DNA of 50,776 nt from Paraburkholderia sp. C35. GTDB taxonomy: Bacteria; Pseudomonadota; Gammaproteobacteria; Burkholderiales; Burkholderiaceae. Made by a program: the position numbers and the translations under genes. The stretch lies in the NCBI RefSeq assembly GCF_003121405.1, contig NZ_QBUY01000058.1:1-50776 (forward strand). The letters run 5' to 3'. The first letter of the stretch is position 1, and each line of letters opens with the position of its first letter. The notes under the pieces are model-generated. The model worked only from the letters and a program-made list of their open reading frames with translations. It was not told the DNA's origin and did not search any database. Shown one piece after another: positions 8,895 to 17,990 of the stretch.

Positions 8895-10439
8895 TTACTT
8901 TTGCAGTGCCGCTGTTGGTGTCGCATTCGACGATGAAGATTCGCCGATAGCAGGCACTGCGGTCTGAGGCACGACGTCACCCCACCCACCACCCAGCGCA
9001 CGAATCAGATTGACGGTCGCAGCAGCCTGCACGCCCTGGAGTTGCACCGCAGACCGTTTCGCCTGCAAGACGGTGCGCTGCGCGTCCAGCACATCGAGAT
9101 AGTTGATCGCGCCTTCCGCGTACTGTCGGCTGGAAAGGTCGGCAGCACGCTGGGAAGCCTTCACGGCGTCGTCTTGTGTCCGGGTTTGCGTCTCCAGGAT
9201 GCGCATGTCGGACAGGTTGTCCTCCACTTCCTGAAACGCGACGAGTACCTGCTGACGATACTTCGCGACATCTTCCTCGTAGATCGCGCGCGCATTCGCG
9301 AGGTTGCCCTTGCGTCGGCCGCCATCGAAGATGGGGATGTTCAGCGCAGTGCCGGCAAGCGGCCCCAGCAGAAATGCCCGGCTGCTCCACTTGAAAAGAT
9401 CGCCGATCGTCGCCGATTCAAACCCGCCTGTGCCCGTGAGCGTCAGCGAAGGGAAGAAGGCCGCTTTCGCGACGCCAATGCGCGAGTTGGCGGCGGCCAT
9501 GGCCCGCTCGGCTGCGGCAATATCGGGACGGCGTTCGAGCAGCGCAGACGGCAATCCCGGCGGCACGCGCAGATTGACCGGCCGCAACGGATCGGCCGTC
9601 ATCGAAAACTCGGCTGGTGCCTTGCCGAGCAGCACCGCGAGGCTGTGCTCGGACGCCGCGCGCAGGCGCTCGACCGTCATCGCGTCCGAACGCGCGGAGG
9701 CGAGGTCGGCCGTCGCGCGTTGCACGTCGAGTTCCGTGATTTCGCCTTCCGTAAATCGGCGGCTCACGAGTTTGAGCGCCTGTTCGCGCAGTGAGATGGC
9801 CTGAGCGAATACATCGGCCTCGGCATCGAGCTCGCGCAGCGCGAAGTAGTTCTGCGCGACGTCGGCCTGCAGCGCGAGCAACACCGAGCGATACAGCGCC
9901 TCGCTTTGCTGCGTGTCGGCTTTCGCTGCATCGACGCTGGATGCCACCCGGCCAAACAGATCCACTTCGTACGATGCACTTGCCTGCGCACGCCAGAAGG
10001 TCTGCTGCGGCACACTCGTGCCATCCGGCTCGAACAGCGAGGCCGCCGATACACGCTGGCGCGTCGGACCGAAGCCCGCGTCGAGACTCGGGAACAACCC
10101 GGCGCGCGCCGCCTGGTTGAGCGCGCGCGCTTCCTTCACGCGCGCGGCGGCCGCCTTGAGGTTCTGGTTGGCGTCGAGCGCCTGCCGTTCGAGATCGTTG
10201 CGCTGGGCATCGTCGAACACTTTCCACCATTCGCCGCGTGCCATATCTTCGGACGGCTGTGCCGTCTTCCACGTGCCCAGTTCTTCGCCCGTGAGCGGCA
10301 GTAACGGTGTTTCCTTGAAGGCTGTCGCCGGTGTCGTCGGCACTTCGTACTTCGGCGCCAGCGAGCAGCCGGCGAGCACCAGCAGCACGCCCAGCAGCGC
10401 CGAACCGCTGAATCCGTTCTTCCAGAACGAGGTTGTCAT
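8895..10439 (-). CDS. oprC: RND efflux outer-membrane lipoprotein (OprC/OpcM, NodT family)
   Basis: A 514-residue TolC-like channel forming the outer-membrane exit duct. The lipobox LVLAGC with Cys25 follows a signal peptide, so it is lipid-anchored like OprM. Two OEP repeats are visible: the first around residues 65-270 (WWKVFDDAQRNDLERQAL, AARVKEARALNQAARAGLFPSLD), the second with LLERRPDIAAAERAMAAANSRIGVAKAAFFPSLTLTG. Its start is 11 bp from the pump gene stop, so the two are tightly cotranscribed. The oprC (B. pseudomallei) / opcM (B. cepacia complex) assignment rests on operon order and family, not an alignment. Confidence 0.92.
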   Translation of the reverse strand: MTTSFWKNGFSGSALLGVLLVLAGCSLAPKYEVPTTPATAFKETPLLPLTGEELGTWKTAQPSEDMARGEWWKVFDDAQRNDLERQALDANQNLKAAAARVKEARALNQAARAGLFPSLDAGFGPTRQRVSAASLFEPDGTSVPQQTFWRAQASASYEVDLFGRVASSVDAAKADTQQSEALYRSVLLALQADVAQNYFALRELDAEADVFAQAISLREQALKLVSRRFTEGEITELDVQRATADLASARSDAMTVERLRAASEHSLAVLLGKAPAEFSMTADPLRPVNLRVPPGLPSALLERRPDIAAAERAMAAANSRIGVAKAAFFPSLTLTGTGGFESATIGDLFKWSSRAFLLGPLAGTALNIPIFDGGRRKGNLANARAIYEEDVAKYRQQVLVAFQEVEDNLSDMRILETQTRTQDDAVKASQRAADLSSRQYAEGAINYLDVLDAQRTVLQAKRSAVQLQGVQAAATVNLIRALGGGWGDVVPQTAVPAIGESSSSNATPTAALQK

Positions 10440-10450
10440 GTTTGTTCTCC

Positions 10451-13400
10451 TTAGTCCTGGAGCGCGGGTTCACGCGCAGTCGCGTCCGTCACTGCGCGGC
10501 CAGCACCCGTTGAGCCACTTTGACCGCCACGTCCGCCGCCGTCGTGATCGTCGGGACCGTGAATGTGCGGGTGATGACCGTGTTTGTCCGTCAACTGCTT
10601 GCCGCCTGCGAGCTTGCGCAGCAACACGTAAAACACGGGCGTGAGCAGCAGACCGAACAACGTGACGCCGAGCATGCCGAAGAACACGGCGATACCCATC
10701 GCGCGACGCATCTCCGAGCCTGCACCCGTCGAGATGACGAGCGGCACCACACCCATGATGAAAGCGATGGACGTCATCAGAATGGGACGCAGGCGTAGAC
10801 GGCAAGCTTCGATGGCGGCTTGCACGATCGATCGGCCCTGCATTTCCAGTTCGCGCGCGAACTCGACGATCAAAATGGCGTTCTTCGCCGACAGCCCCAC
10901 CAGCACCATCAAACCGATCTGCGTAAAGATCTTGTTGTCGCCGCGTGTGAGCCACACGCCGAACAGCGCAGACAGAATGCTCATCGGCACGATCAGCAGA
11001 ATCGCGAGCGGCAGCGTCAGGCTTTCGTACATCGCAGCCAGCACGAGGAACACCAGCAGCACGCTGATCGGGAATACCCAGATTGCTGCGTTACCCGTGA
11101 GAATCTGCTGGTACGTCAGGTCGGTCCATTCGAACTTGATACCGCGCGGCAGGGTCTGCTTCGCGATGCGCTCGACGGCTGCCATGGCCTGACCCGACGA
11201 ATAGCCGGGCGCCGGGCCGCCGTTGATGTCGGCAGCGAGGAAGCCGTTGTAACGGATCACCGTTTCCGGGCCGAACGTCTGCGAGACCTTCACCAGCGAC
11301 GACAGCGGCACCATGTCGCCCTTGTCGTTGCGGGTCTTCAGTTGCAGGATGCTTTCGGCGTTGGCGCGGAAGGGCGCATCGGCCTGAGCACGCACCTGAT
11401 ACACGCGGCCGAATTTGTTGAAGTCGTTCACATACAGCGAACCCAGATAGATCTGCATCGTGTCGAATACGTCCGTCACCGACACACCCATCTGCTTGGC
11501 TTTCTCGCGGTCCAGTTCGACATTCAGTTGCGGAACATTGATCTGATAGCTCGAGAACGACGGCCCGAGTTCGGGCGCCTTGGCCGACGCTGCGAGGAAA
11601 TCCTGCACGGCCTTGTTCAGCGCTTCGTAGCCCAGCGCGCCACGGTCCTCGATCTGCAGCTTGAAGCCGCCAATGGTGCCGAGACCCGACACGGGCGGCG
11701 GCGGGAAGGTCGCGATTACAGCGTCTTTGATGCCTGCGTATTCCTTATTCAGATTGGCGACGATCTCATTCGCCGATTCGCCTTTGCCGCGATGCTTCGA
11801 CGGACTCATCACCGGGAACACCAGACCGCTGCTCGACGAGTTCATCAAACCCGTCACATTCAGGCCCGGGAACTCAGGCGAATGAACCACGCCAGGCTGG
11901 CTGCGCGCCATTTCGCCCATCTCCGCGACCACTTTTTCGGTGCGATCGAGCGATGCGCCCGGCGGCAATTGCAGGATGCTGACGAGATAATCCTTGTCCT
12001 GAGCGGGAACGAAACCACCCGGCACGATCTTGCCAAGCAGCACCGTCGCGCCGAGCAGCACGCCGTACACCACCACCATGGCGAGCTTGCGGTTGATGAT
12101 GCTGCCCACGCCCTTGCCATAGGCTTCCGAGCCGCGATTGAAGACCTTGTTGAACACGTTGAAGAACGGTCCGAGGATGCGGTCCATCATGCGCGTGAGC
12201 CAGTCTTTCGGTGCATGGTGGCTCTTGAGCAGCAGCGCGGAGAGCGCTGGCGAGAGCGTGAGTGAGTTGAACGCCGAGATGACCGTCGAGATCGCAATCG
12301 TCATCGCGAACTGCTTGTAGAACTGCCCGGTGAGGCCGGACATGAACGCGAGCGGCACGAACACGGCCACCAGTGTCAGCGCGATGGCGATAATCGGACC
12401 GCTGACCTCGCGCATCGCTTCATACGAGGCTTCGAGCGGCGTCAACCCTGCGGCAATGTTGCGCTCGACGTTCTCGACCACCACGATGGCGTCGTCGACC
12501 ACGATACCGATCGCGAGCACCATGCCGAACAGTGACAGCGCATTGATCGTGAAGCCGAATGCGAGCATCAGCGAGAACGTGCCGACAATCGAAACAGGCA
12601 CGGCCAGCAGCGGAATCAGCGAAGCGCGCCATGTCTGCAGAAACACGATCACGACAATGACAACGAGCACGATCGCTTCGAACAGCGTATGCACGACGGC
12701 GTCGATACTTTCGCGCACGAACTGCGTCGGGTCGTAGACGATTTCCGCTTTTACGCCTTCGGGCATGTCCTTTTGCAGTTCTGCCGTGATGCGGCGGATG
12801 TCGTCGGAAATCTGCAGGGAGTTGGCGTTGGGCTGCTGGAAGATGATGAGCTGCACGCCCGGCTTGCCGTCGAGACGCGCACGAAGCGCGTATTCGGCGG
12901 CACCCATTTCGACGCGCGCGACGTCACTCAGATGCGTGACGCCGCCATCGGCGGAAGTCTTCAGGATGATGTTGCGGAATTCCTCTTCCGTCTTGAGGCG
13001 TCCCTGCGCATTCACGCTTAGCTGCATCGGCACGTTCGTCATCATCGGCGCACCGCCGACGATGCCCGCTGCAACCTGAACGTTCTGCTCGCGGATCGCC
13101 CGGATGACGTCGGTGGCCGTCATGTTCTGACGCGCGACCTTGGTCGGATCGAGCCAGATACGCATCGAGTAGTCGCCCGCGCCCCACATCGCCACTTCAC
13201 CGACACCCGGCACCTGCGCGAAGCGGTCCTTGATATTGATGAGCGCGTAGTTGCGCAGATAAGTCAGGTCGTAGCGGCCATTCGGCGACACGAGGTTCAC
13301 GCCCATCGTGAGTGTGGGCGACGATTTGATCGTCGTCACACCCAGCCGCTGCACGTCTTCCGGCAAGCGCGGCATGGCCTGCGTCACGCGGTTCTGCACG

Positions 13401-13723
13401 AGTTGCTGTGCCTTGTCCGGATCGGTGCCGAGCTTGAATGTGACAGTGGTCGTCATCGCGCCGTCGCTGTTGGCTTGCGACTGCATGTACAGCATGTTTT
13501 CGACGCCGTTGATCTGCTCTTCGATCGGCGACGCAACGGTTTCGGCGATCACCTTCGGATTCGCGCCAGGATATTGCGCACGCACCACCACGGAAGGCGG
13601 CACCACTTCCGGATATTCTGCCGTTGGCAACTTCGTCAGCGCGATAAAGCCCGCGAGCAAAATCACCACCGACAGAACGGCCGCAAAAATCGGCCTGTCG
13701 ATGAAGAATTTCGAAATGTTCAT
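10451..13723 (-). CDS. bpeF: RND multidrug efflux pump, inner-membrane transporter (BpeF/CeoB-like)
   Basis: A 1090-residue HAE1-family proton antiporter. N-terminal MNISKFFIDRPIFAAVLSVVI is the HAE1 signature. Twelve membrane helices and two large periplasmic loops can be traced. The helix-4 proton-relay aspartates are in GIVVDDAIVVVENVE (about 400-415). IGLMVLVGLSAKNAILIVEFA marks the second repeat. Family members are usually about 1040-1065 residues; the excess is a C-terminal cytoplasmic tail rich in His, Asp and Gly (DKHGHHPHIHGPDDHD). Sequence and operon order fit the MexF/BpeF/CeoB group, which exports chloramphenicol, trimethoprim and fluoroquinolones; the spectrum is inferred. Confidence 0.95.
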   Translation of the reverse strand: MNISKFFIDRPIFAAVLSVVILLAGFIALTKLPTAEYPEVVPPSVVVRAQYPGANPKVIAETVASPIEEQINGVENMLYMQSQANSDGAMTTTVTFKLGTDPDKAQQLVQNRVTQAMPRLPEDVQRLGVTTIKSSPTLTMGVNLVSPNGRYDLTYLRNYALINIKDRFAQVPGVGEVAMWGAGDYSMRIWLDPTKVARQNMTATDVIRAIREQNVQVAAGIVGGAPMMTNVPMQLSVNAQGRLKTEEEFRNIILKTSADGGVTHLSDVARVEMGAAEYALRARLDGKPGVQLIIFQQPNANSLQISDDIRRITAELQKDMPEGVKAEIVYDPTQFVRESIDAVVHTLFEAIVLVVIVVIVFLQTWRASLIPLLAVPVSIVGTFSLMLAFGFTINALSLFGMVLAIGIVVDDAIVVVENVERNIAAGLTPLEASYEAMREVSGPIIAIALTLVAVFVPLAFMSGLTGQFYKQFAMTIAISTVISAFNSLTLSPALSALLLKSHHAPKDWLTRMMDRILGPFFNVFNKVFNRGSEAYGKGVGSIINRKLAMVVVYGVLLGATVLLGKIVPGGFVPAQDKDYLVSILQLPPGASLDRTEKVVAEMGEMARSQPGVVHSPEFPGLNVTGLMNSSSSGLVFPVMSPSKHRGKGESANEIVANLNKEYAGIKDAVIATFPPPPVSGLGTIGGFKLQIEDRGALGYEALNKAVQDFLAASAKAPELGPSFSSYQINVPQLNVELDREKAKQMGVSVTDVFDTMQIYLGSLYVNDFNKFGRVYQVRAQADAPFRANAESILQLKTRNDKGDMVPLSSLVKVSQTFGPETVIRYNGFLAADINGGPAPGYSSGQAMAAVERIAKQTLPRGIKFEWTDLTYQQILTGNAAIWVFPISVLLVFLVLAAMYESLTLPLAILLIVPMSILSALFGVWLTRGDNKIFTQIGLMVLVGLSAKNAILIVEFARELEMQGRSIVQAAIEACRLRLRPILMTSIAFIMGVVPLVISTGAGSEMRRAMGIAVFFGMLGVTLFGLLLTPVFYVLLRKLAGGKQLTDKHGHHPHIHGPDDHDGGGRGGQSGSTGAGRAVTDATAREPALQD

Positions 13724-13741
13724 GATGATCTTCCCAGGCGA

Positions 13742-14917
13742 TTACGTGGCAGACTTCGCGGCGTCAGCCATGTTGACCATGTGGGGTTGCACGGTGTCGT
13801 TCGGGCGCGCTTTCATCATGCCGTTCACGACGATGCGCTCGCCTGCCTTGAGGCCGGCGCTCACCACACGCAGGTTGTCGTGCAGCCCACCCAGCTTGAC
13901 TTCGCGATACTGGACCTTGTTCGCGCCGTCCACGACGAGCACGTATTTCTTGGCCTGATCCGTGCCGACGGCGGCGTCATCGATGAGAATCGCGGCGTGC
14001 TCATCACCGCCGCCCACGCGGACACGTGCATAAAGCCCAGGGACCAGCGCGCCGTCCGCGTTGTCGATGGTGGCCCGCACGCGGATCGTCGCCGACGATG
14101 TGTCGAGCCGGTTGTCGACGGAGGCAATCACGCCCTTGCGCGAGTAGCCGTCTTCATTCGCGAGTCCGAGCACGACGGGCACGCTGGTGTTGCGGTCGCG
14201 GCCGAGATATTGCAGATAGGTTTGTTCGTCGACATCGAACGATGCATAGATGGGCGACACCGACACCAGCGTGGTGAGCAGCGGCGCGTTGGCACCCGCC
14301 GATACCACGTTGCCCACCGTAAGTTCGGCGCGCGACACGCGGCCCGTGACAGGTGCCGTGATTGCCGTGTAGCCGAGATTGACCTGCGCGGCTTCGAGGG
14401 CGGCTTCCGCTGCCTTGACGGCCGCCGTCGCTTCGCGGGAAGCGTTCTGCTTCTCGTCGTAGTCGCGCTTTGCAATAGCGTTGTCGGCGAGCAGACGCTC
14501 GGCACGGGCCGCGTCCGTGGACGTATAGGTAGCGCGCGCTTTCGCCGCCGCCAGTTGCGCAGCGGCGCGATCGACTTCAGCCTGGTAAGGGCGCTGATCG
14601 ATTGTGAAGAGCGGATCGCCCTTCTTCACGAGTGCGCCGTCCCTGAAGTGCACCGCGACAATGGTGCCGGACACGAGTGGACGCACATCGACATGATCGA
14701 CGGCCTCAAGGCGTCCGGAATAGCTCTGCCAGTCGGTAATGGACTGCGAAAGAACCGTTGCCACGTCGACACCGACGGCGGGCGGCGGCGCGTCAGCCGC
14801 ACTGGCCGTATTGACGGGACCGGTATCGGAGCCGCGGAGATGGCCAAAACCTGCAATAGCGCCCACAACGGCAAAAGCACCTAGCGCGACGGTCAATCGT
14901 TTGCGATTGGTGTTCAT
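13742..14917 (-). CDS. bpeE: RND efflux periplasmic adaptor (BpeE/CeoA-like)
   Basis: A 391-residue membrane fusion protein linking pump and outer-membrane channel. An N-terminal membrane anchor or signal (about residues 8-28) is followed by the lipoyl half-motif VDHVDVRPLVSGTIVAVHF (about 66-84). A coiled-coil hairpin rich in Ala/Lys/Glu spans about 110-170. The second lipoyl half is NLGYTAITAPVTGRVSRAEL, and the beta-barrel and membrane-proximal domains follow. No lipobox cysteine is seen, so it is probably anchored by the N-terminal helix. It precedes the pump gene by 18 bp and lies 192 bp downstream of llpE. Confidence 0.94.
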   Translation of the reverse strand: MNTNRKRLTVALGAFAVVGAIAGFGHLRGSDTGPVNTASAADAPPPAVGVDVATVLSQSITDWQSYSGRLEAVDHVDVRPLVSGTIVAVHFRDGALVKKGDPLFTIDQRPYQAEVDRAAAQLAAAKARATYTSTDAARAERLLADNAIAKRDYDEKQNASREATAAVKAAEAALEAAQVNLGYTAITAPVTGRVSRAELTVGNVVSAGANAPLLTTLVSVSPIYASFDVDEQTYLQYLGRDRNTSVPVVLGLANEDGYSRKGVIASVDNRLDTSSATIRVRATIDNADGALVPGLYARVRVGGGDEHAAILIDDAAVGTDQAKKYVLVVDGANKVQYREVKLGGLHDNLRVVSAGLKAGERIVVNGMMKARPNDTVQPHMVNMADAAKSAT

Positions 14918-15109
14918 ATGTTTGCATTCCTTAATGATTCAAAGTGGTCTTTCAGGAACCGGATAGATTGCGTGTCTGTTCATGCCCGCCTGTGCTTCGT
15001 GGCCCGTTGGGGACATCAGCGTTGACGGGAGTATGGACTCCGTGATTCTGGTTATAAAGGTGGGAACAGCGGTTTCTTTGTATCCTTCGGAGCGACAATG
15101 TCCGATGTG

Positions 15110-15898
15110 CTAACGCGTCTGCAGCTTCTTTCGCAGGAACGTCATGACATCGTCGAGCGCCGGTGCGTGAGAGATGATCTGTCCATGGGTTACCCCGCCA
15201 TGGCGCGTCACTTCGACTGGAATGCCGGCTGTGATGAGTTCGCGCGCATAGGCTTCGCCGTCTGCTCGCACGAGGTCGCGTTCGGCGCTCGCAATCAACG
15301 TCGCGGGCAACGAAGCCATCCGTCGCGATTCGAGTGGCGCCGCGTATGGATGCACTCGCTGGGTTGCGCGCGGAAGATAGGCGCGGTACGACCGCGAACA
15401 CTCTTCGAGCGCCAGGTCGTCCATTACGGAATGGCCGGCCTCGTTCAGCCTCGTCATGGAGGGATCGAGCAATGGCGCGAGCAGCGCCTGCGCAGCGAGC
15501 CGATGGCGGCCGCGGTCGCGCGCCAGGGCCGCCAGCGCGGCGACAATGTTGCCGCCTGCATCGTGTCCGACGGCAGCAATGCGGTGCGGATCGGCGTGAT
15601 AGTGATGCGCGCGGTTTGCAGCCCATTCGAGCGCGATATAGGCGTCTTCGGTGGCTGCAGGAAAGGGAAAATCAGGAGCGAGCGAATAGCCCACTGCGAT
15701 GACCCATGCGGGAATCCTGGCCGCAAACATCGATGCGGGCTTCGATGTATCCAGAAGACCGCCTTTGACGAAGCCACCGCCGTGAAAATACAGGACGACA
15801 GGCAGTGCGGTCTGCGAAGACGGCAGATAGCTGCGCAACGTGATGTCCTGCGCGTGTCCTGCGACCGTGACGTCCGTAATGTCCAAAGCGTGCTTCAT
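15110..15898 (-). CDS. llpE: Lipase/esterase-like alpha/beta hydrolase of the efflux operon (LlpE-like)
   Basis: A 262-residue hormone-sensitive-lipase-type hydrolase. The oxyanion motif HGGGF is at residues 39-43, the nucleophile elbow reads GHDAGG at 111-116, and the acid/base candidates are Asp208 and His238. The elbow normally reads GDSAGG; the nucleophilic serine position is Asp113 here. In Burkholderia, llpE is the first gene of the llpE-bpeEF-oprC (or ceoAB-opcM) efflux operon, and its place here is the same; its role there is unclear. The frame is open to a TTG at 15976, but the ATG at 15898 gives the expected N-terminus. Confidence 0.85.
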   Translation of the reverse strand: MKHALDITDVTVAGHAQDITLRSYLPSSQTALPVVLYFHGGGFVKGGLLDTSKPASMFAARIPAWVIAVGYSLAPDFPFPAATEDAYIALEWAANRAHHYHADPHRIAAVGHDAGGNIVAALAALARDRGRHRLAAQALLAPLLDPSMTRLNEAGHSVMDDLALEECSRSYRAYLPRATQRVHPYAAPLESRRMASLPATLIASAERDLVRADGEAYARELITAGIPVEVTRHGGVTHGQIISHAPALDDVMTFLRKKLQTR

Positions 15899-15999
15899 CA
15901 GAAGTTCTGGGTTTTGCGAATGAATGGTGAGCGTGATGCTGTCGAACCCGGATTGTCCGTAACGCGTTCGCGCCAATAAATACCGGCGTTTCGATAAGA

Positions 16000-16020
16000 C
16001 AATTCGCTAGTGGCGAATTG
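16000..16020. promoter_or_regulatory. Candidate LysR-type operator upstream of llpE
   Basis: A perfect inverted repeat, CAATTCGC-N5-GCGAATTG, lies between the stop of the LysR gene (16028) and the start of llpE (15898). It contains an exact T-N11-A LysR-box core (T16004 to A16016). Immediately downstream on the minus strand TTGTCT is a possible -35 element. This is where a CeoR/BpeT-type regulator would be expected to act. Confidence 0.65.
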
Positions 16021-16027
16021 TCTGCAG

Positions 16028-17059
16028 CTACATCTGCACGACGTCACGGTTGCGCTCGCTGTCGCTCGCTGGCGGGATCGCGTGAATGGACGCGTAGCGT
16101 TGCTGGGCGGTGTCGGGAGCGCTGATGCGTTCGTGATTGGCAGGCGCGCTGGCGCCTTTGCGCAGCAGGCGGCAATCTTCGAACAGCTCGGCGATCCATT
16201 CGACAAACACACGCACCTGCGGCGACAGATGCCGGTTCTGCGGATAGACGGCCCATATGGGAAAAGGCGTGGGACGCCATTGACCCAGCACCTCGACGAG
16301 CGCACCCGTCTGGATGTGGGGCAACGCAAAGAAGTACGGCACCTGGATGAGTCCCAGTCCTTGCAGGCCGCATTGCAGATACGCGTCGCCGTCGTTCGCT
16401 GCAAGCTTGGAACGGATGCGAACGCCAACCGGCTTGCCGTCCACCACGAAGTCCATGTCGATCACTCGCCCGTTTCTGCTGGAGAAGTAATTGACGGCGA
16501 TATGTCCATCGAGATCGGCGAGCGACTGGGGCTCGCCGTACCGCGACAGATATTCCGGACTCGCGACGGTCGCGAATTCCGATGCGCCGATCCGTCTTGC
16601 GACCAGCGTCGAATCGGGCAGGTGGCCCATGCGTATCGCGCAATCGACCCCTTCCTGGACGAGATCGACGGGTTTGTCGCTGACGCCCAGCATCAGGTCG
16701 ATATCAGGGTAGCGTGCGTGGAAGTCGTCCAGCGCGGGAACGATCACGAGCCGGCTGATCGAGCCCGGCATATCCACCTTCAGTTTTCCGCGCGGCGAGA
16801 TCGCCGTGGAAAACGACGTTTCCGATTCTTCGACATCGGCGAGAATCCGGGAACATCTTTCGTAATACGCTGCGCCGTCCGGCGTCAGACTGATGCGCCG
16901 CGTCGTGCGATTCAGCAACCGCACCTTGAGATGCGATTCGAGGTTCTGGATGATGGTCGTCACCGACGACCGGGTCATCTGCAACGCGTCGGCGGCCCCG
17001 GAAAAACTGTGGCAGTCCACCACTCGCGTAAAGACCTGCATCGCTTGAAGTTTGTCCAT
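16028..17059 (-). CDS. LysR-family regulator of the RND operon (BpeT/CeoR-like)
   Basis: A 343-residue LTTR of the CrgA type. HTH at about residues 5-62 (MQVFTRVVDCHSFSGAADAL, IQNLESHLKVRLLNRTTR) and effector domain at about 90-295. The C-terminus has a tail of about 40 hydrophilic residues beyond the usual end. AGCAGGAATC before the ATG at 17059 supplies the ribosome site. It precedes llpE-bpeEF-oprC in the same orientation, as BpeT/CeoR-type activators do in Burkholderia, and the T-N11-A dyad at 16000-16020 is its likely target. The effector (salicylate-type in known systems) is inferred from that group only. Confidence 0.88.
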   Translation of the reverse strand: MDKLQAMQVFTRVVDCHSFSGAADALQMTRSSVTTIIQNLESHLKVRLLNRTTRRISLTPDGAAYYERCSRILADVEESETSFSTAISPRGKLKVDMPGSISRLVIVPALDDFHARYPDIDLMLGVSDKPVDLVQEGVDCAIRMGHLPDSTLVARRIGASEFATVASPEYLSRYGEPQSLADLDGHIAVNYFSSRNGRVIDMDFVVDGKPVGVRIRSKLAANDGDAYLQCGLQGLGLIQVPYFFALPHIQTGALVEVLGQWRPTPFPIWAVYPQNRHLSPQVRVFVEWIAELFEDCRLLRKGASAPANHERISAPDTAQQRYASIHAIPPASDSERNRDVVQM

Positions 17060-17068
17060 GATTCCTGC

Positions 17069-17332
17069 TCAGGCATCGAGAATAGAGTGCTGCCCGGCTG
17101 GGCAAACCGCTGCGCCGTGGGAGACATGCGGCGCCGGCGAGGCACGGCGCGTGATTCTCTCGACGATATCGGCGATATAACGGTCGTCGAGTTCGAGCGT
17201 CAGGACGTAATCGGCATTCGTGCCGGAATGTCCCGCTGCCTGTTCGATCAGCGGCGCCACGGTGCTGGCGGAAGCGTCCTGGGTGAACTGTTGCAGGTAC
17301 GCTCCCGAATCAATCGTCTGTCTGGTCACCAT
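17069..17332 (-). pseudogene. Internally deleted ChaC paralogue (remnant or mini-protein)
   Basis: From a possible GTG/ATG near 17332 the frame gives about 87 residues. The start, VTRQTIDSGAYLQQF, matches the N-terminus of the intact ChaC at 4964-5626 (LNREAICSGAYLESF). The end, SGTNADYVLTLELDDRYIADIVERI, matches its C-terminal SNADYV...YIDEIV block. The central barrel with the YGSL motif and catalytic Glu is missing, although the frame is kept across the join. It cannot be a cyclotransferase. It stops 10 bp before the LysR start, so the two are probably cotranscribed. It is either decaying or a retained mini-protein; the start is uncertain. Confidence 0.7.
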
Positions 17333-17544
17333 CTGTCGTCGCCCGCCATGGGTCACTATGAAAGAAGGGGCGGGCCCGCGACGAGGCAACCCCAGATTGG
17401 GCGACAGTATGAAGACGGCGACTGTTCGGATAAACCGCTCTTGTGGAGACGCTTTGGCTACCAAAAAGCGACAATCAGGACGGCAGAAGTCTGTTATTTG
17501 CAGCTTCAGCTGGAAAGCCGGGATTAACCGGCTCACGCGAACCG

Positions 17545-17673
17545 TTATTGCAAACAGATGACAGACAGAGGCACGGTGCGCCGATACACATTCCTGCCGA
17601 GCCACGAAACGAACGTGTACTCGACATAAGCATTTGCGCCGATGAATATCCAGGTGTGCAAGACATGTGACAT
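17545..17673 (-). CDS. Possible 42-residue small protein
   Basis: A short ORF beginning MSHVLHTWIFIGANAYVEY, with aromatic and hydrophobic residues that suggest membrane association. A GAGGA ribosome site lies 6 nt upstream of the ATG. It sits in an otherwise gene-free gap on the strand of the LysR/efflux genes. No family recognised. At this length chance cannot be excluded; the ribosome site is the main support. Confidence 0.3.
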   Translation of the reverse strand: MSHVLHTWIFIGANAYVEYTFVSWLGRNVYRRTVPLSVICLQ

Positions 17674-17886
17674 GTACGTCCTCGTTCAACGTTGAGATTG
17701 TTGGATCAGCAACCAGGTTGATGCGCTGTGCGAAAACCGCGTTGACGCAGGCAACCAATGCATGTGCGGACGCCTGGCGCCTGTATCCGGAATTCACAGG
17801 CGCTGCGTTGACTTAAGCGTAGGAAGTGCGAGGACGAGAATCCATTCTACGGTCCGGTATGGCGATGGTCAGATGGAGTCGGACGT

Positions 17887-17902
17887 TTATACAGCGGTAT
17901 AA
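17887..17902. promoter_or_regulatory. Dyad TATAC-N4-GTATA, site 1
   Basis: TTATAC-AGCG-GTATAA, a perfect 6-bp inverted repeat with a 4-nt spacer, about 230 bp before the histidine kinase start. It is the first of three sites with the same core and spacing around the two-component genes. Confidence 0.55.
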
Positions 17903-17974
17903 CCGGCGCGAAATGAGTCGGCTTGTGCGACGCAGACCAACCAAGGAAAACCATTAACCTTGACGGGACGGCAG

Positions 17975-17990
17975 ATATACGCCCGTATAT
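17975..17990. promoter_or_regulatory. Dyad TATAC-N4-GTATA, site 2
   Basis: ATATAC-GCCC-GTATAT, which can also be read as a perfect 7-bp repeat ATATACG-CC-CGTATAT. It lies about 145 bp upstream of the histidine kinase start and 72 bp from site 1 (about seven helical turns). Confidence 0.6.

Noticed and set aside
17333..17797. Upstream extension of the ChaC remnant frame to 17797
   Set aside because: The frame is open but the extra sequence resembles no protein and has no ribosome site; openness is expected at this GC content.
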